Positions 50,133 to 62,830 are shown, counted from the first letter of the stretch. The stretch is 64,000 nucleotides of DNA from Achromobacter sp. AONIH1 (GCF_002902905.1 NZ_CP026124.1:248001-312000), one strand, 5' to 3'. Notes: generated from the sequence alone by a model not told the origin. Program-made: numbers and translations.

Positions 50133-50753
50133 ATGCTGAAGATCTGGGGACGCCTGACGTCCGTCAACGTGCAGAAAGTCATGCTGGCCGTGCGCGAACT
50201 GGCGCTGCCGCACGAGTTCATCCTGGCAGGCGGCGAGCATGGCGTGGTCGACACGCCTGACTACGCCGAGCGCAATCCCAACCGCCAGGTGCCGGTGATC
50301 GACGATGGCGGCTTCGTGCTGTGGGAGTCGAACGCCATCGTGCGCTACCTGTCGGCCCGCTACGGCGTGGGCTCGCTGTGGACCGAGGATCTGGGCCTGC
50401 GCGCCGATGCCGACCGCTGGATGGATTGGCAGGCCACCGAGTGGCAGCCCGCCATGGTGCCGGCCTTCAAGGGCCTGGTCCGCACGCCCGAGGACAAACG
50501 CGACCGCGCCGCCATCGATGCCTCGATGCAGCGCGCCAATGCGCGCGCGCTAATCCTGGAACGCGCGCTGCAGGGCCGCGAGTTCATCGCCGGCCGTCAG
50601 CTGAGCATGGGCGATATCGCGCTGGTGGCCTCGGCGCACCGCTGGCTGGGCCTGCCGGCCGAGCGGCCGCAGACGCCGGCCCTGTCGGCCTGGTACCGCC
50701 GCATCATGATGCGTCCGGCCGCCCAGGGCGTGCTGACGCTGCCGCTGGAATGA
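50133..50753 (+). CDS. Glutathione S-transferase family protein
   Basis: 206 residues. N-terminal thioredoxin-fold domain with RQVPVIDDGGFVLWESNAIVRYL (the cis-Pro and Glu-Ser glutathione contacts), and a helical C-terminal domain (about residues 90-200) with SMGDIALVASAHRWLGLP. ATG 50133 follows AAGGAA. The 3' end overlaps the convergent IclR gene by 50 bases. Confidence 0.92.
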   Translation: MLKIWGRLTSVNVQKVMLAVRELALPHEFILAGGEHGVVDTPDYAERNPNRQVPVIDDGGFVLWESNAIVRYLSARYGVGSLWTEDLGLRADADRWMDWQATEWQPAMVPAFKGLVRTPEDKRDRAAIDASMQRANARALILERALQGREFIAGRQLSMGDIALVASAHRWLGLPAERPQTPALSAWYRRIMMRPAAQGVLTLPLE

Positions 50754-51546
50754 TCCAGCCCAGTTCCGCCGAGATCCGCATGGCCGCGTCACACACCACC
50801 GGCACCATCTCGTCCATGCGCTCCAGCGACATATAGGGCACGGTGCTGGACACGCTGATGGCAGCCACGATGCCGCTGGAGGCGTCGCGCACCGGCGCCG
50901 CCACGCAGCGGATCGACGGCTCGTTGTCTTCCAGGTCGAAGGCATAGCCCTGCGCCGCATAGCCGCGCATGCGTTCGCGGAACGCCTCCCAGCCCTGCTG
51001 CCCGCCGGGCGCGCGCGACGACACCGGGCCGCCCACGCGGTGCAGCGCCTTCCATTGCGGCTCGTCCGCATCCAGCAGCAGCGCCTTGCCCACGCCCGTG
51101 GCCGCCAGCGGCATGCGGTGGCCGACGCGCGAGCGCATCTCCAGGCCCTTCTTGCCGGGAATCTTTTCCAGGTACAGCACTTCGTCGTTGTCGCGCACCG
51201 CCAGATGGATGGTGTCGCCGGTCAGCTCGGCCAAGCCGTCCAGGTACGGACGCGCCAACGTGGCCAGCGGAAAGGCCTCGCGCGCCTGGAAGCCCAGTTC
51301 GATCAGCTTGGGCCCCAGCGCATAGCCCACGCCCGGCAGCACCCGCAGATAGCGTTCCTGCACCAGGCAGCTGGCCAGCCGGTGCGTGGTGCTGCGCGCC
51401 ACGCCGATGCGGGCGCACAGCTCCTTCAGGTCGCGCGCGCCGTCGGCCACGGCCTGCACCACGGCCAATCCGCGCATCAGCGTCTGCGTGCCGGCGGGCG
51501 CGGCGGCGTCGGGGTCCAGGGGCGTGAGGGAGGAGGCATCGGTCAT
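50704..51546 (-). CDS. IclR family transcriptional regulator (probable dgo regulator)
   Basis: 280 residues from ATG 51546 (GTG 51558 possible). N-terminal winged helix (LMRGLAVVQAVADGARDLKELCARIGVARSTTHRLASCL) and the IclR effector domain (about residues 85-265, SSGIVAAISVSSTVPY). It is divergent from the galactonate catabolic genes and the AT-rich gap between contains inverted repeats, so it most likely controls them, in place of the GntR-type DgoR of enterobacteria. Confidence 0.92.
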   Translation of the reverse strand: MTDASSLTPLDPDAAAPAGTQTLMRGLAVVQAVADGARDLKELCARIGVARSTTHRLASCLVQERYLRVLPGVGYALGPKLIELGFQAREAFPLATLARPYLDGLAELTGDTIHLAVRDNDEVLYLEKIPGKKGLEMRSRVGHRMPLAATGVGKALLLDADEPQWKALHRVGGPVSSRAPGGQQGWEAFRERMRGYAAQGYAFDLEDNEPSIRCVAAPVRDASSGIVAAISVSSTVPYMSLERMDEMVPVVCDAAMRISAELGWIIPAAASARPGRPDAS

Positions 51547-51662
51547 GGGAATCGTCACGGCGGCGAGCGCGGGAAAGAAGACTGGAAGGCGGGAAGACGG
51601 GCGGGAAATGCGAGGGACCGCGAGGATCCGCGTGTGATGGCGACAAGGACGGGCCTTAATTT

Positions 51663-51699
51663 TCCCTATATATGGGATTAAATTCTATATTTTGAGAAT
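51663..51699. promoter_or_regulatory. Candidate IclR-type operators in the dgo promoter region
   Basis: TCCCTATATATGGGA (51663-51677) is a 15-bp palindrome around a central base, and ATTCT-N8-AGAAT (51682-51699) is a second inverted repeat. They lie in a short AT-rich patch of the divergent region 51547-51835, in otherwise GC-rich DNA. Confidence 0.5.
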
Positions 51700-51835
51700 T
51701 TTCAAGCGCTGATCTAGAATTTTTCCCAACGCCCGGCCGCCGCCCCTTGCGCGAGTCCCGGGCCTGGACACAACAAGGTCCGCGCCCTCCTTGCGGTTTC
51801 CCGAGCCGGCGCGGCCAGACACGAGACAGACTCAG

Positions 51836-52840
51836 ATGACATCCGCCACGCCCACCCGCGCCGCCCTGATCGCGCTGGACTGGGGCACGTCCTCGCTGCG
51901 CGCCTACCGCCTGGACGGCGGCGGCCGCACGCTGGACGCGCGCCACCTGCCCTGGGGCATCATGCGCCTGCCGCAACCGCTGCAGGACGGCGCCGCCACG
52001 CCGACCTTGTCCGGCTTCGAACTGGCCTTCGAACAGGCTTGCGGCGACTGGCTGCGGGCCGAGCCCGCGCTGCCCGTGATCGCCTGCGGCATGGTCGGCA
52101 GCGCCCAGGGCTGGCAGGAAGCCGCCTACCTCGACGTGCCGGTGGCCCTGGACCGCATCGGCACGCTGCTGACCGTGGTCGAGCGACCCGGCGCCACGCC
52201 CGTCCACATCGTGCCCGGCCTGATCCAGCGCCACGGCCTGCCCAACGTGATGCGCGGCGAGGAAACCCAGGTCTTCGGCGTGCTGCGCGACGCCCGCGCC
52301 GTTCCGGATGCCGGCCTGCTGATCGGCCTGCCCGGCACGCACTCCAAGTGGGTCGGCGCGCGCAACGGCCAGGTCACGCACTTCGACACCTTCATGACCG
52401 GCGAGGTCTACGCCGCGCTGCGCGGCCACACCATCCTGGGCCGCACCATGAGCGATGCCGCCGCGCCCGACATGGCCGCCTTCGAACGCGGCCTGAAGGT
52501 CGCCGGCGCGCCGGAAGGCCGCGCCGGCGTGCTGTCCACCATCTTCAGCACGCGCGCGCTGGGCCTGACCGGCGAACTGGCGCCGGCCTCGCAGGCCGAC
52601 TACCTGTCGGGCCTGCTGATCGGCCACGAGATCGCCGCCCTGGCCGCCATGCTGCGCGCGCAGGGCCAGGCGCCCCGCATCGTCCTCTGCGGCGAACCGG
52701 CGCTGTGCGAGCGCTACACGCTGGCCATGACCCACTACGGCCTGGGCGCGCCCGAGCAGGCGCAGAACGCCACCGAGCGCGGCCTGTGGCACCTGGCGCT
52801 GGCCGCCGGGCTGGTCCCCTCATCTTCGATTTCCGCCTAG
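51836..52840 (+). CDS. dgoK: 2-dehydro-3-deoxygalactonokinase
   Basis: 334 residues. Phosphorylates 2-dehydro-3-deoxy-D-galactonate at position 6 in the De Ley-Doudoroff route. ALDWGTSSLRAYRLD is the phosphate-binding N-terminus, GEETQVFGVL and LLIGLPGTHSKWV are family motifs. First gene of the dgo operon; 10 bases separate it from dgoA. Confidence 0.95.
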   Translation: MTSATPTRAALIALDWGTSSLRAYRLDGGGRTLDARHLPWGIMRLPQPLQDGAATPTLSGFELAFEQACGDWLRAEPALPVIACGMVGSAQGWQEAAYLDVPVALDRIGTLLTVVERPGATPVHIVPGLIQRHGLPNVMRGEETQVFGVLRDARAVPDAGLLIGLPGTHSKWVGARNGQVTHFDTFMTGEVYAALRGHTILGRTMSDAAAPDMAAFERGLKVAGAPEGRAGVLSTIFSTRALGLTGELAPASQADYLSGLLIGHEIAALAAMLRAQGQAPRIVLCGEPALCERYTLAMTHYGLGAPEQAQNATERGLWHLALAAGLVPSSSISA

Positions 52841-52850
52841 GAGCCCATCC

Positions 52851-53504
52851 ATGACGCATCCCGGTCTGCAAACCGCCATGGCCCATTGCGGCCTCATCGC
52901 CATCCTGCGCGGCATCACGCCCGCCGACGCGGCCGCCACCGCGCGCGAACTCTACGCCGCCGGTTTCCGGCTGATCGAAGTGCCGCTGAATTCGCCCGAA
53001 CCGTTCGCCAGCATCCGCGCCATGCGCGACGCGCTGCCGGCCGACTGCCTGGTCGGCGCCGGCACCGTGCTGGATCCGGCCGACGTGGCTCGCGTGAAGG
53101 ACGCCGGCGGCGAGATCATCGTCATGCCGCACAGCGACCCCGCCGTGATCCGCGCCGCCAAGGCCGCCGGCCTGGCCTCCAGCCCCGGCGTGGCCACGCC
53201 CACCGAGGCCTATGCCGCGCTGGCCGCGGGCGCCGACGTGCTGAAAATGTTCCCCGCCGAACAGCTCGGCCCCGTCGTGCTCAAGGCCTGGCGCGCCGTG
53301 CTGCGCCCGCCCGTCGCGCTGGTGCCGGTGGGCGGCATCACGCCCGACAACCTGTCCACCTATGCCCAGGCGGGCGCCAGCGGCTTCGGCCTGGGCTCCG
53401 CCTTGTACAAGCCCGGCCAGACGGCCGCCGAAACCGGCCAGCGCGCGCGCGAATTCGTCGCCGCCTGGCAACGCGCCTATCCCGCCCAGGAGACCCAAGC
53501 ATGA
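52851..53504 (+). CDS. dgoA: 2-dehydro-3-deoxy-6-phosphogalactonate aldolase
   Basis: 217 residues. Class I aldolase giving pyruvate and glyceraldehyde 3-phosphate. Glu in [19 protein letters not shown], and the Schiff-base lysine in [12 protein letters not shown] identify the KDPGal/KDPG aldolase family; the neighbours decide for galactonate. Overlaps dgoD by four bases (ATGA). Confidence 0.95.
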   Translation: MTHPGLQTAMAHCGLIAILRGITPADAAATARELYAAGFRLIEVPLNSPEPFASIRAMRDALPADCLVGAGTVLDPADVARVKDAGGEIIVMPHSDPAVIRAAKAAGLASSPGVATPTEAYAALAAGADVLKMFPAEQLGPVVLKAWRAVLRPPVALVPVGGITPDNLSTYAQAGASGFGLGSALYKPGQTAAETGQRAREFVAAWQRAYPAQETQA

Positions 53505-54649
53505 AGATCACCAAGCTCACCACCTACATCGTGCCGCCCCGGTGGTGCTTCCTGAAGATCGAGACCGACGCCGGCATCGTCGGCTGGGGCGAACCCGTGG
53601 TGGAAGGCCGCGCGCACTCGGTCGCGGCCGCGGTCGAGGAACTGTCGGACTACCTGGTCGGCAAGGACCCGCGCAACATCGAGGATCACTGGACCGTGCT
53701 GTACCGCGGCGGCTTCTATCGCGGCGGCGCCATCCACATGAGCGCGCTGGCCGGCATCGACCAGGCGCTGTGGGACATCAAGGGCAAGCACCTGGGCGTG
53801 CCCGTGTCGCAGCTGCTGGGCGGCAACGTGCGCGACCGCATCCGCGTGTATTCGTGGATCGGCGGCGACCGCCCGGCCGACACCGCCGCGGCCGCCAGGA
53901 GCGCGGTCGAGCGCGGCTTCACCGCCGTGAAGATGAACGGCACCGAAGAGCTGCAATACATCGATTCGTTCGACAAGGTCGAGAAGTGCCTGGAGAACGT
54001 GGCTGCCGTGCGCGACGCGGTCGGCCCCAACGTAGGCATCGGCGTGGACTTCCATGGCCGCGTGCACAAGCCCATGGCCAAGGTGCTGATGAAGGAGCTG
54101 GACCCGTACAAGCTGATGTTCATCGAGGAGCCCGTGCTCAGCGAGCACTACGAGGCGCTCAAGGAACTGGCGCCGCTGACGTCCACGCCCATCGCGCTGG
54201 GCGAGCGGCTGTACTCGCGCTGGGACTTCAAGCGGGTGCTGTCCGAAGGCTATGTGGACATCATCCAGCCGGATCCGTCGCACGCCGGCGGCATCACCGA
54301 AACGCGCAAGATCGCCGCCATGGCCGAGGCCTATGACGTGGCGCTGGCGCTGCATTGCCCGCTGGGCCCGATCGCGCTGGCCACCTGCCTGCAGATCGAC
54401 GCCGGCTGCTACAACGCCTTCATCCAGGAACAGAGCCTGGGCATCCACTACAACGCCGCCAACGACCTGCTGGACTACGTCAGCAACCGCGAGGCGTTCG
54501 CCTACCAGGACGGCATGGTCATGATCCCGCAGGGGCCGGGCCTGGGCATCGAGGTCAACGAGGAATACGTCAAGGAACGCGCCGCCGTCGGCCACCGCTG
54601 GCGCAACCCCGTCTGGCGCCACGCCGACGGCAGCTTCGCCGAATGGTAG
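53501..54649 (+). CDS. dgoD: D-galactonate dehydratase
   Basis: 382 residues, the standard length. Enolase-superfamily enzyme that dehydrates D-galactonate to 2-dehydro-3-deoxygalactonate. Metal and catalytic residues are visible: [13 protein letters not shown] (Asp, His), MFIEEPVL (Glu), [10 protein letters not shown] (Glu) and [11 protein letters not shown] (His). N-terminus [15 protein letters not shown] is typical. Confidence 0.96.
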   Translation: MKITKLTTYIVPPRWCFLKIETDAGIVGWGEPVVEGRAHSVAAAVEELSDYLVGKDPRNIEDHWTVLYRGGFYRGGAIHMSALAGIDQALWDIKGKHLGVPVSQLLGGNVRDRIRVYSWIGGDRPADTAAAARSAVERGFTAVKMNGTEELQYIDSFDKVEKCLENVAAVRDAVGPNVGIGVDFHGRVHKPMAKVLMKELDPYKLMFIEEPVLSEHYEALKELAPLTSTPIALGERLYSRWDFKRVLSEGYVDIIQPDPSHAGGITETRKIAAMAEAYDVALALHCPLGPIALATCLQIDAGCYNAFIQEQSLGIHYNAANDLLDYVSNREAFAYQDGMVMIPQGPGLGIEVNEEYVKERAAVGHRWRNPVWRHADGSFAEW

Positions 54650-54681
54650 GCCGATAGAGGAACGCGAGAGAGGAGACCCCC

Positions 54682-56076
54682 TTGACCACCGCCACCCACC
54701 TGGGCGCGCAAGGCGCCCAGCGGCCGACCCGCAGCCGCTACCTCATCATGGTGATGTTGTTCATCACTGTCGTGATCAACTACCTGGACCGCAGCAACCT
54801 GTCCATCGCCGCGCCCGCGCTCAAGGACGAGTTCGGGCTGGACACCGTGCACGAAGGTCTGATCCTGTCGGCCTTCGGCTGGACCTATGCCGCCATGCAG
54901 ATTCCCGGCGGCTGGCTGGTGGACCGCGTGGCGCCGCGCGTGCTGTACGCCGCCGCGCTGATCTTGTGGTCCGCCGCCACGTTCTTCATGGGCTTCGCCA
55001 GCAGCTTCATCGTGCTGTTCGTGCTGCGCCTGGCCGTGGGCGCGCTGGAAGCGCCCGCGTATCCGATCAACAACCGCGTCGTCACCACCTGGTTCCCGGA
55101 AAAGGAACGCGCCACCGCCATCGGCTTCTACACGTCCGGCCAGTTCGTCGGCCTGGCCTTCCTGACGCCGGTGCTGGCCTGGCTGCAGCACCACTACGGC
55201 TGGCACATGGTGTTCGTCAGCACGGGCCTGTTGGGCATTATCTGGGGTGTAGTGTGGTTCATGGTGTATCGCGAGCCGCGCCAGTTCAAGGGCGCCAACG
55301 CGGCCGAGATCGAGCTGATCCAGAAAGGCGGCGGCGTGGTCGACCTGGAAAAGCGCGTGACCGAGGAAGATGCCCCCACGGCGCGCCCGCAAGACGGGCT
55401 TCCTGCCCCCCAAGGGGGCGCCTTTCGCCTTGGAGCGGCCCGGCGGCGAAAGAAAGCGCCTTTCAACTGGAACGACCTCGGTCTGGTCATGTCCCAACGC
55501 AAGCTGTGGGGCGTGTACCTGGGCCAGTTCTGCCTGACCTCGACGCTTTGGTTCTTCCTGACCTGGTTCCCGACCTATCTGGTGAAGTACCGCGGCATGG
55601 ACTTCATCAAGTCGGGCTTCCTGGCCTCGGTGCCCTTCCTGGCCGCCTTCATCGGCGTGCTGTGCTCGGGCGTGCTGTCGGACTTTCTGATCCGCCGCGG
55701 CGCCACGGTGGGCCTGGCGCGCAAGCTGCCCATCATCCTGGGCCTGCTGATCTCCACGTCCATGATCGGCGCCAACTTCACCGATTCCACGCCCTGGGTC
55801 ATCTTCTTCCTGGCCGTGGCCTTCTTCGGCAACGGGCTGGCCTCGATCACCTGGTCGCTGGTGTCGGCGCTGGCGCCGGTGCGGCTGCTGGGCCTGACCG
55901 GCGGGGTGTTCAACTTCGTCGGCAACCTGTCGTCCATCTGCACCCCGATCGTGATCGGCTTGCTTGTGTCCAAGGACAGCTTCGCGCCCGCCATCGTGTA
56001 CGTGTCCTCGCTGGCCCTGCTGGGCGCGCTGTCGTACATCCTGCTGGTGGGCAAGGTGGAGCGGATCGAAGCCTGA
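54682..56076 (+). CDS. MFS transporter, probable D-galactonate uptake (DgoT-like), with in-frame insertion
   Basis: 464 residues, 12 predicted membrane helices, anion:cation symporter type: ITVVINYLDRSNLSIAAPAL in helix 1 and PGGWLVDRVAPR after helix 2. The start is TTG 54682 after AGGAGA. The position after dgoD makes D-galactonate the likely substrate. The central cytoplasmic loop carries about 28 extra residues (PTARPQDGLPAPQGGAFR and following), encoded by a GC-rich palindromic stretch at about 55376-55458 that looks like a repeat element, and the reading frame is kept. Confidence 0.9.
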   Translation: MTTATHLGAQGAQRPTRSRYLIMVMLFITVVINYLDRSNLSIAAPALKDEFGLDTVHEGLILSAFGWTYAAMQIPGGWLVDRVAPRVLYAAALILWSAATFFMGFASSFIVLFVLRLAVGALEAPAYPINNRVVTTWFPEKERATAIGFYTSGQFVGLAFLTPVLAWLQHHYGWHMVFVSTGLLGIIWGVVWFMVYREPRQFKGANAAEIELIQKGGGVVDLEKRVTEEDAPTARPQDGLPAPQGGAFRLGAARRRKKAPFNWNDLGLVMSQRKLWGVYLGQFCLTSTLWFFLTWFPTYLVKYRGMDFIKSGFLASVPFLAAFIGVLCSGVLSDFLIRRGATVGLARKLPIILGLLISTSMIGANFTDSTPWVIFFLAVAFFGNGLASITWSLVSALAPVRLLGLTGGVFNFVGNLSSICTPIVIGLLVSKDSFAPAIVYVSSLALLGALSYILLVGKVERIEA

Positions 56077-56132
56077 TCCGCCGCCCCCGCGCCTGTCTCA
56101 GGCCCGGGGGCTTGCCTGGACACGACGCGGGC

Positions 56133-56149
56133 GGCGCAATGGTATTGCG
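56133..56149. promoter_or_regulatory. Small perfect hairpin after the transporter gene
   Basis: GCGCAAT, loop GGT, ATTGCGC between two convergent genes; no T-run. The gap 56077-56245 has no gene. Confidence 0.35.
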
Positions 56150-56245
56150 CAAGCAGAGTCCGCACCCGAGCATGCGGTTCCCGAGCCTGCCCGACCTGAT
56201 CGACAGGCAGGAAACCCCGCAGCGAAGCACCGGCGAGTACGCCCC

Positions 56246-57442
56246 TCAGCAGGCCTGAGCGGCCAGTTTGCGGCGCTGGTTGCTGGCGCGTTGCAGCAGC
56301 ACCAGCGCCAGCCCGGCCACGGCGATCAGCGCGCCGGCCACCGGCACCGCCGCATAGCCCATGCCCGCCGAGATCACCGCGCCGCCGGCCGCCGCCCCCA
56401 GCGCATTGCCCAGGTTGAAGGCGCCCACGTTCACCGACGAGGCCAGTCCCGGTGCCTCGGTGGCGGCGCGCATCACGCGCATCTGCAGCGGCGGCACCAC
56501 GGCGAAGGTGCCGAAGCCGAAGATCAACAGGCCCACGGCCGCGCCGACCTGGGTGGACGCCAGCCACGGAAAGGCCAGCATGTCCGCGATCACCAGCACC
56601 AGGAATGCGATCAGGCTGCCGTCCAGCGAGCGGTCGGCATAACGCCCGCCCGCCGTGTTGCCGATGGTGAAGCCGATGCCGATCAGCACCAGCATGGCGG
56701 TTACGAAGCCGGGCGACGCACCGGTCAGTTCGGCCAGCGTCGGCGCCACATAGGTGTACAGCGTGAACATCGCGCCGGCGCCCAGCACCGTGGTCAACAG
56801 CGCCACCAGCACCACCGGGCTCTTGAGCACGGCCAGCTCGCGCCTGAGGTCCGGACGGCGGCCCGCCTCCCCGGCCGGCAGCGCGGTCCACAGCGCCAGC
56901 ATCGCCACCAGGCCGAGCACGGCGGTGGCGGCGAAGGACATGCGCCAGCCGATCACCTGCCCCAGCCACGTCGCCGCCGGCACGCCGCCCACGTTGGCGA
57001 TGGTCAGCCCCAGGAACATGGTCGCGACCGCGCTGGCCTGCTTGTGACGCGGCACCACGCTGGCCGCCACCAGCGAACCCAGGCCGAAGAAGGCGCCATG
57101 GTTCAGGCTGGTGACCAGCCGCGCCAACAGCAGCGTGGTGTAGTTGGGCGCCATCGCCGACAGCAGGTTGCCCAGCGTGAAGATCGCCATCAGCGCGATC
57201 AGCGCCTTGCGCCGCGACCAGCGCGACAACGCCAGCGTCATCAGCGGCGCGCCCAGCATCACGCCGATGGCGTAGGCGCTGACCAGCATGCCGGCGCTGG
57301 GAATGGAAACGTTCACGCCTTCGGCGATCACGGGCAGCAGGCCCATGGGCGAGAACTCGGTCACGCCGATGCCGAAGGCGCCGACGGCGAGGGCCAGCAG
57401 GGGCAGGCCGCCCTTGTTGGCGGGGGGTTCGGGGGTTGTCAT
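56246..57442 (-). CDS. MFS transporter, DHA1/sugar-efflux type
   Basis: 398 residues with 12 predicted helices. LALAVGAFGIGVTEFSPMGLLPVIAEGVNV and SRWSRRKALIALMAIFTLGNLLSAMAPNY are the N-terminal and loop 2-3 signatures of the AraJ/DHA1 efflux group. Convergent with the dgo operon, so not part of it. Substrate unknown. The following gap 57443-57651 has no gene. Confidence 0.9.
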   Translation of the reverse strand: MTTPEPPANKGGLPLLALAVGAFGIGVTEFSPMGLLPVIAEGVNVSIPSAGMLVSAYAIGVMLGAPLMTLALSRWSRRKALIALMAIFTLGNLLSAMAPNYTTLLLARLVTSLNHGAFFGLGSLVAASVVPRHKQASAVATMFLGLTIANVGGVPAATWLGQVIGWRMSFAATAVLGLVAMLALWTALPAGEAGRRPDLRRELAVLKSPVVLVALLTTVLGAGAMFTLYTYVAPTLAELTGASPGFVTAMLVLIGIGFTIGNTAGGRYADRSLDGSLIAFLVLVIADMLAFPWLASTQVGAAVGLLIFGFGTFAVVPPLQMRVMRAATEAPGLASSVNVGAFNLGNALGAAAGGAVISAGMGYAAVPVAGALIAVAGLALVLLQRASNQRRKLAAQAC

Positions 57443-57651
57443 GCGCTATTCCTTGGAGTCGTTGGGTCCCGGGGCGAGTCGCGCGGCTGGACGGCTGGAC
57501 GGCGGCTGTATGCGTGGAAACCCTTAGGAGAGATGGGCGCAGTATGACGGGAGAATCATTGCGGAAAAACTCAGTTCCGTGGCAAACACTTTTGACTGAC
57601 AGTCATGAATCCAGCGTCACGGCTGTCGGCTATGACAGGTTGCGGTGGACG

Positions 57652-60634
<2,983 letters not shown>

Positions 60635-60818
60635 TGCCTCTTCGTAACCCCTTCATACTGCAACAAAAAAAGCGCGACGTTTGCGAACCCCATCCAGGCC
60701 AGTTCAAAAACGCCACGCTGCCGTCACCACCTATCATATAGGCAAACAAAAACAAGCACTTACGAAATCGCGAACCTCCACAGGGAAACGCCATGCCACT
60801 TATGGTTCGCAAGACTCC
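60635..60818 (-). promoter_or_regulatory. CRISPR leader
   Basis: Gap between cas2 and the array, more AT-rich than its surroundings. On the minus strand a -10-like TATATGAT lies near 60740 below a T-rich tract. The heptamer GCGAACC occurs at 60683-60689 and 60770-60776 and inverted at 60804-60810; these may be integration or promoter elements. Confidence 0.7.
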
Positions 60819-61109
60819 CTAAAACACCAAGGGCGCATCCAGATCCAGCACCGGCTTCGTACCCACATGCTCGACCCTATTGCGCCATTGCCGACCCAGA
60901 TAGTAGAACCGCAGACTGTCCTGGGCAGGGTCGATCGTTTCCTCTAGCCGAGCTTTCAGGGCGACCCATTGAGCCGTGTCCACCTCGATTTCAAACACAG
61001 ACAACTGTACACGCTGGCCATAGTCCAGGCAGGCTCTGGCAAGACGTCGCAACCTGCGCGCGCCGCCGGTGTCCGTGTTGCTGACATCGTAGCTAACCAG
61101 CACCATCAT
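60819..61109 (-). CDS. cas2: CRISPR-associated endonuclease Cas2
   Basis: 96 residues; bridges two Cas1 dimers in spacer integration. MMVLVSYDVSNTDTGGARRLRRLARACLDYGQRVQLSVFEIEV is the ferredoxin-like I-C Cas2 N-terminus with the conserved Asp after the first strand. Last gene of the operon, nine bases after cas1. Confidence 0.97.
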   Translation of the reverse strand: MMVLVSYDVSNTDTGGARRLRRLARACLDYGQRVQLSVFEIEVDTAQWVALKARLEETIDPAQDSLRFYYLGRQWRNRVEHVGTKPVLDLDAPLVF

Positions 61110-61118
61110 GGGCGCACC

Positions 61119-62162
61119 TCACTTCCACAGAAATGGCGGATAGGCATCAAGGTCTCCACGAAGATGTCGCGCCAACAATTGAGCCTGAATGAAAGGAAAC
61201 AGGCCGATGGCGGTTTTTTCATCGATGAACACATGGCGCAGCTCTTCCCGCTTGCGCTCCTGGTAAGCCACCAGAACGGTCTTGCGCGAGGACTCGGTGA
61301 GCAACACCGCGCCGTTGTCCATATACTGAAAATCCTGCTCACCCACCTGCTTGCGGTTGATCAGCGATAGCGCCAGACGATCCGCCAACAACGGTCGGAA
61401 CTCCTCCAGCAAATCCAGCGCCAGGCTTGGGCGCCCCGGTCTGTCCCTGTGCAAAAACCCCACTGCGGGGTCCAGGCCCACACTTTCCAATGCGGAACGG
61501 CAGTCATGCGTGACCAAGGTGTAAAGAAACGACAACAGCGCGTTGACAGCGTCACGCGGCGGACGCCGACTCCGTCCGTGGAAGCGCATGGCAGGACTAT
61601 CAACGCGGATCATGCCGTCAAACACGCCGAAATAAGCCTGCGCAGCCTCGCCCTCATACCCCCGCAACAGATCCAGGTTGGCATTTTCCGCTTGCAGCTT
61701 GTGAGCGATTCGTTCCAGGCGCTGGTGGGCATGCGCCAGAGCGGACTCTTGATCGTCCTGCAGCTTGTCGCCATGGTCACGCAGGGCACGCCCCAGTACC
61801 ACGCGCTGGTTATGCAGCTTTCCCAAGAGGAGATTTCGCACAATGGCCGCACAGCGCTCCGGATCGTCACTGACCCGATATTGTTGACGACGCAGTAGCA
61901 CATTGCCGGAGACGGGCCCTTCGACGCGAGCCAGAAATCGACCATTAGGGGTGAAAAAACTGGTGCATATGCCCTGCTCGGCGCAGTAACCCATCAGCGG
62001 AGGCGACACCAGCACACGTCCGAAACAGACCAATCCCTCCAACATGTGTACCGGCAACCTGGCACGTTCCTGCTGCTCCACTTCCATGACGATATTGGCA
62101 CCGTCCTTGTGCAACCAGGCCCCCTCGGTGGTGACGTACAACGTATTCAACTGTCTGCGCAT
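61119..62162 (-). CDS. cas1: CRISPR-associated endonuclease Cas1 (type I-C)
   Basis: 347 residues; the integrase for new spacers. MRRQLNTLYVTTEGAWLHKDGANI is the I-C start; the catalytic region has NALLSFLYTLVTHDCRSALESVGLDPAVGFLHRDRPGRPSLALDLLEEFRP, with the conserved Glu, His and Asp/Glu. ATG 62162 is within the end of cas4 (16-base overlap); the longer frame is cas4 shadow. Confidence 0.97.
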   Translation of the reverse strand: MRRQLNTLYVTTEGAWLHKDGANIVMEVEQQERARLPVHMLEGLVCFGRVLVSPPLMGYCAEQGICTSFFTPNGRFLARVEGPVSGNVLLRRQQYRVSDDPERCAAIVRNLLLGKLHNQRVVLGRALRDHGDKLQDDQESALAHAHQRLERIAHKLQAENANLDLLRGYEGEAAQAYFGVFDGMIRVDSPAMRFHGRSRRPPRDAVNALLSFLYTLVTHDCRSALESVGLDPAVGFLHRDRPGRPSLALDLLEEFRPLLADRLALSLINRKQVGEQDFQYMDNGAVLLTESSRKTVLVAYQERKREELRHVFIDEKTAIGLFPFIQAQLLARHLRGDLDAYPPFLWK

Positions 62163-62803
62163 GACGTACCCTCTTCGTTCATAGGCCATTGCTGGGCCAG
62201 CCACGCATTGACGCTTAGGTCGCGCCCCAACAGCCGGGGCTGGCACAGGTCCAGCAATGAACAGGCGTCACACAGCCGTGGGTGATACTGAGCCGTAGGG
62301 GTCACACCCGCCGCCAGCATCGACCGCACCGCGGCGATAGTATCCAGGGTCAGCTGGCGCAACTCATCGTCAAAGCACACATCGACGCGGCGACGCGTGG
62401 CGCCGTAATAGAGCGCCCCGGCATGGATTTGCTGGTCCAGCATCGACTCCAGGCACAAGGCCTGGGCGCACAGTTGCACCTCATCAGCCCGATGCGCCTT
62501 GGGGCGTCCACGCTTGTACTCCACCGGAAATGCCTGCTCGCCGTGCGGCTCCTGATGAAACTCGACCACGTCGGCAATACCGGAAATGCCCAGGCGTACT
62601 TCCGCCAACGGCATGGCCGTGACCACGCGAACGCCCTTACGGCGCTCCATTTTTGGTTGATCGGCCTTTTCGTGAAGCAGGCGGCCTTCAGCGGTATGCC
62701 TGCTTTCCGCCCACAATTGCTCGACATGGATCAACGCGCATTGCCGAGGGCAGTACAGATAATGCTGCAACGCCGACAGGGCAATGACGTCGTCTTCGTC
62801 CAT
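62147..62803 (-). CDS. cas4: CRISPR-associated exonuclease Cas4
   Basis: 218 residues. Trims prespacers and selects those with the correct PAM in type I-C. Four cysteines for an Fe-S cluster are visible (YLYCPRQCALIH at the start; LCDACSLLDLC near the end), and the RecB nuclease core VEYKRGRPK, preceded by GIADVVEF. Confidence 0.96.
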   Translation of the reverse strand: MDEDDVIALSALQHYLYCPRQCALIHVEQLWAESRHTAEGRLLHEKADQPKMERRKGVRVVTAMPLAEVRLGISGIADVVEFHQEPHGEQAFPVEYKRGRPKAHRADEVQLCAQALCLESMLDQQIHAGALYYGATRRRVDVCFDDELRQLTLDTIAAVRSMLAAGVTPTAQYHPRLCDACSLLDLCQPRLLGRDLSVNAWLAQQWPMNEEGTSCADS

Positions 62804-62830
62804 GTCTTTTCCCGGAAGATCGGTATCTGA

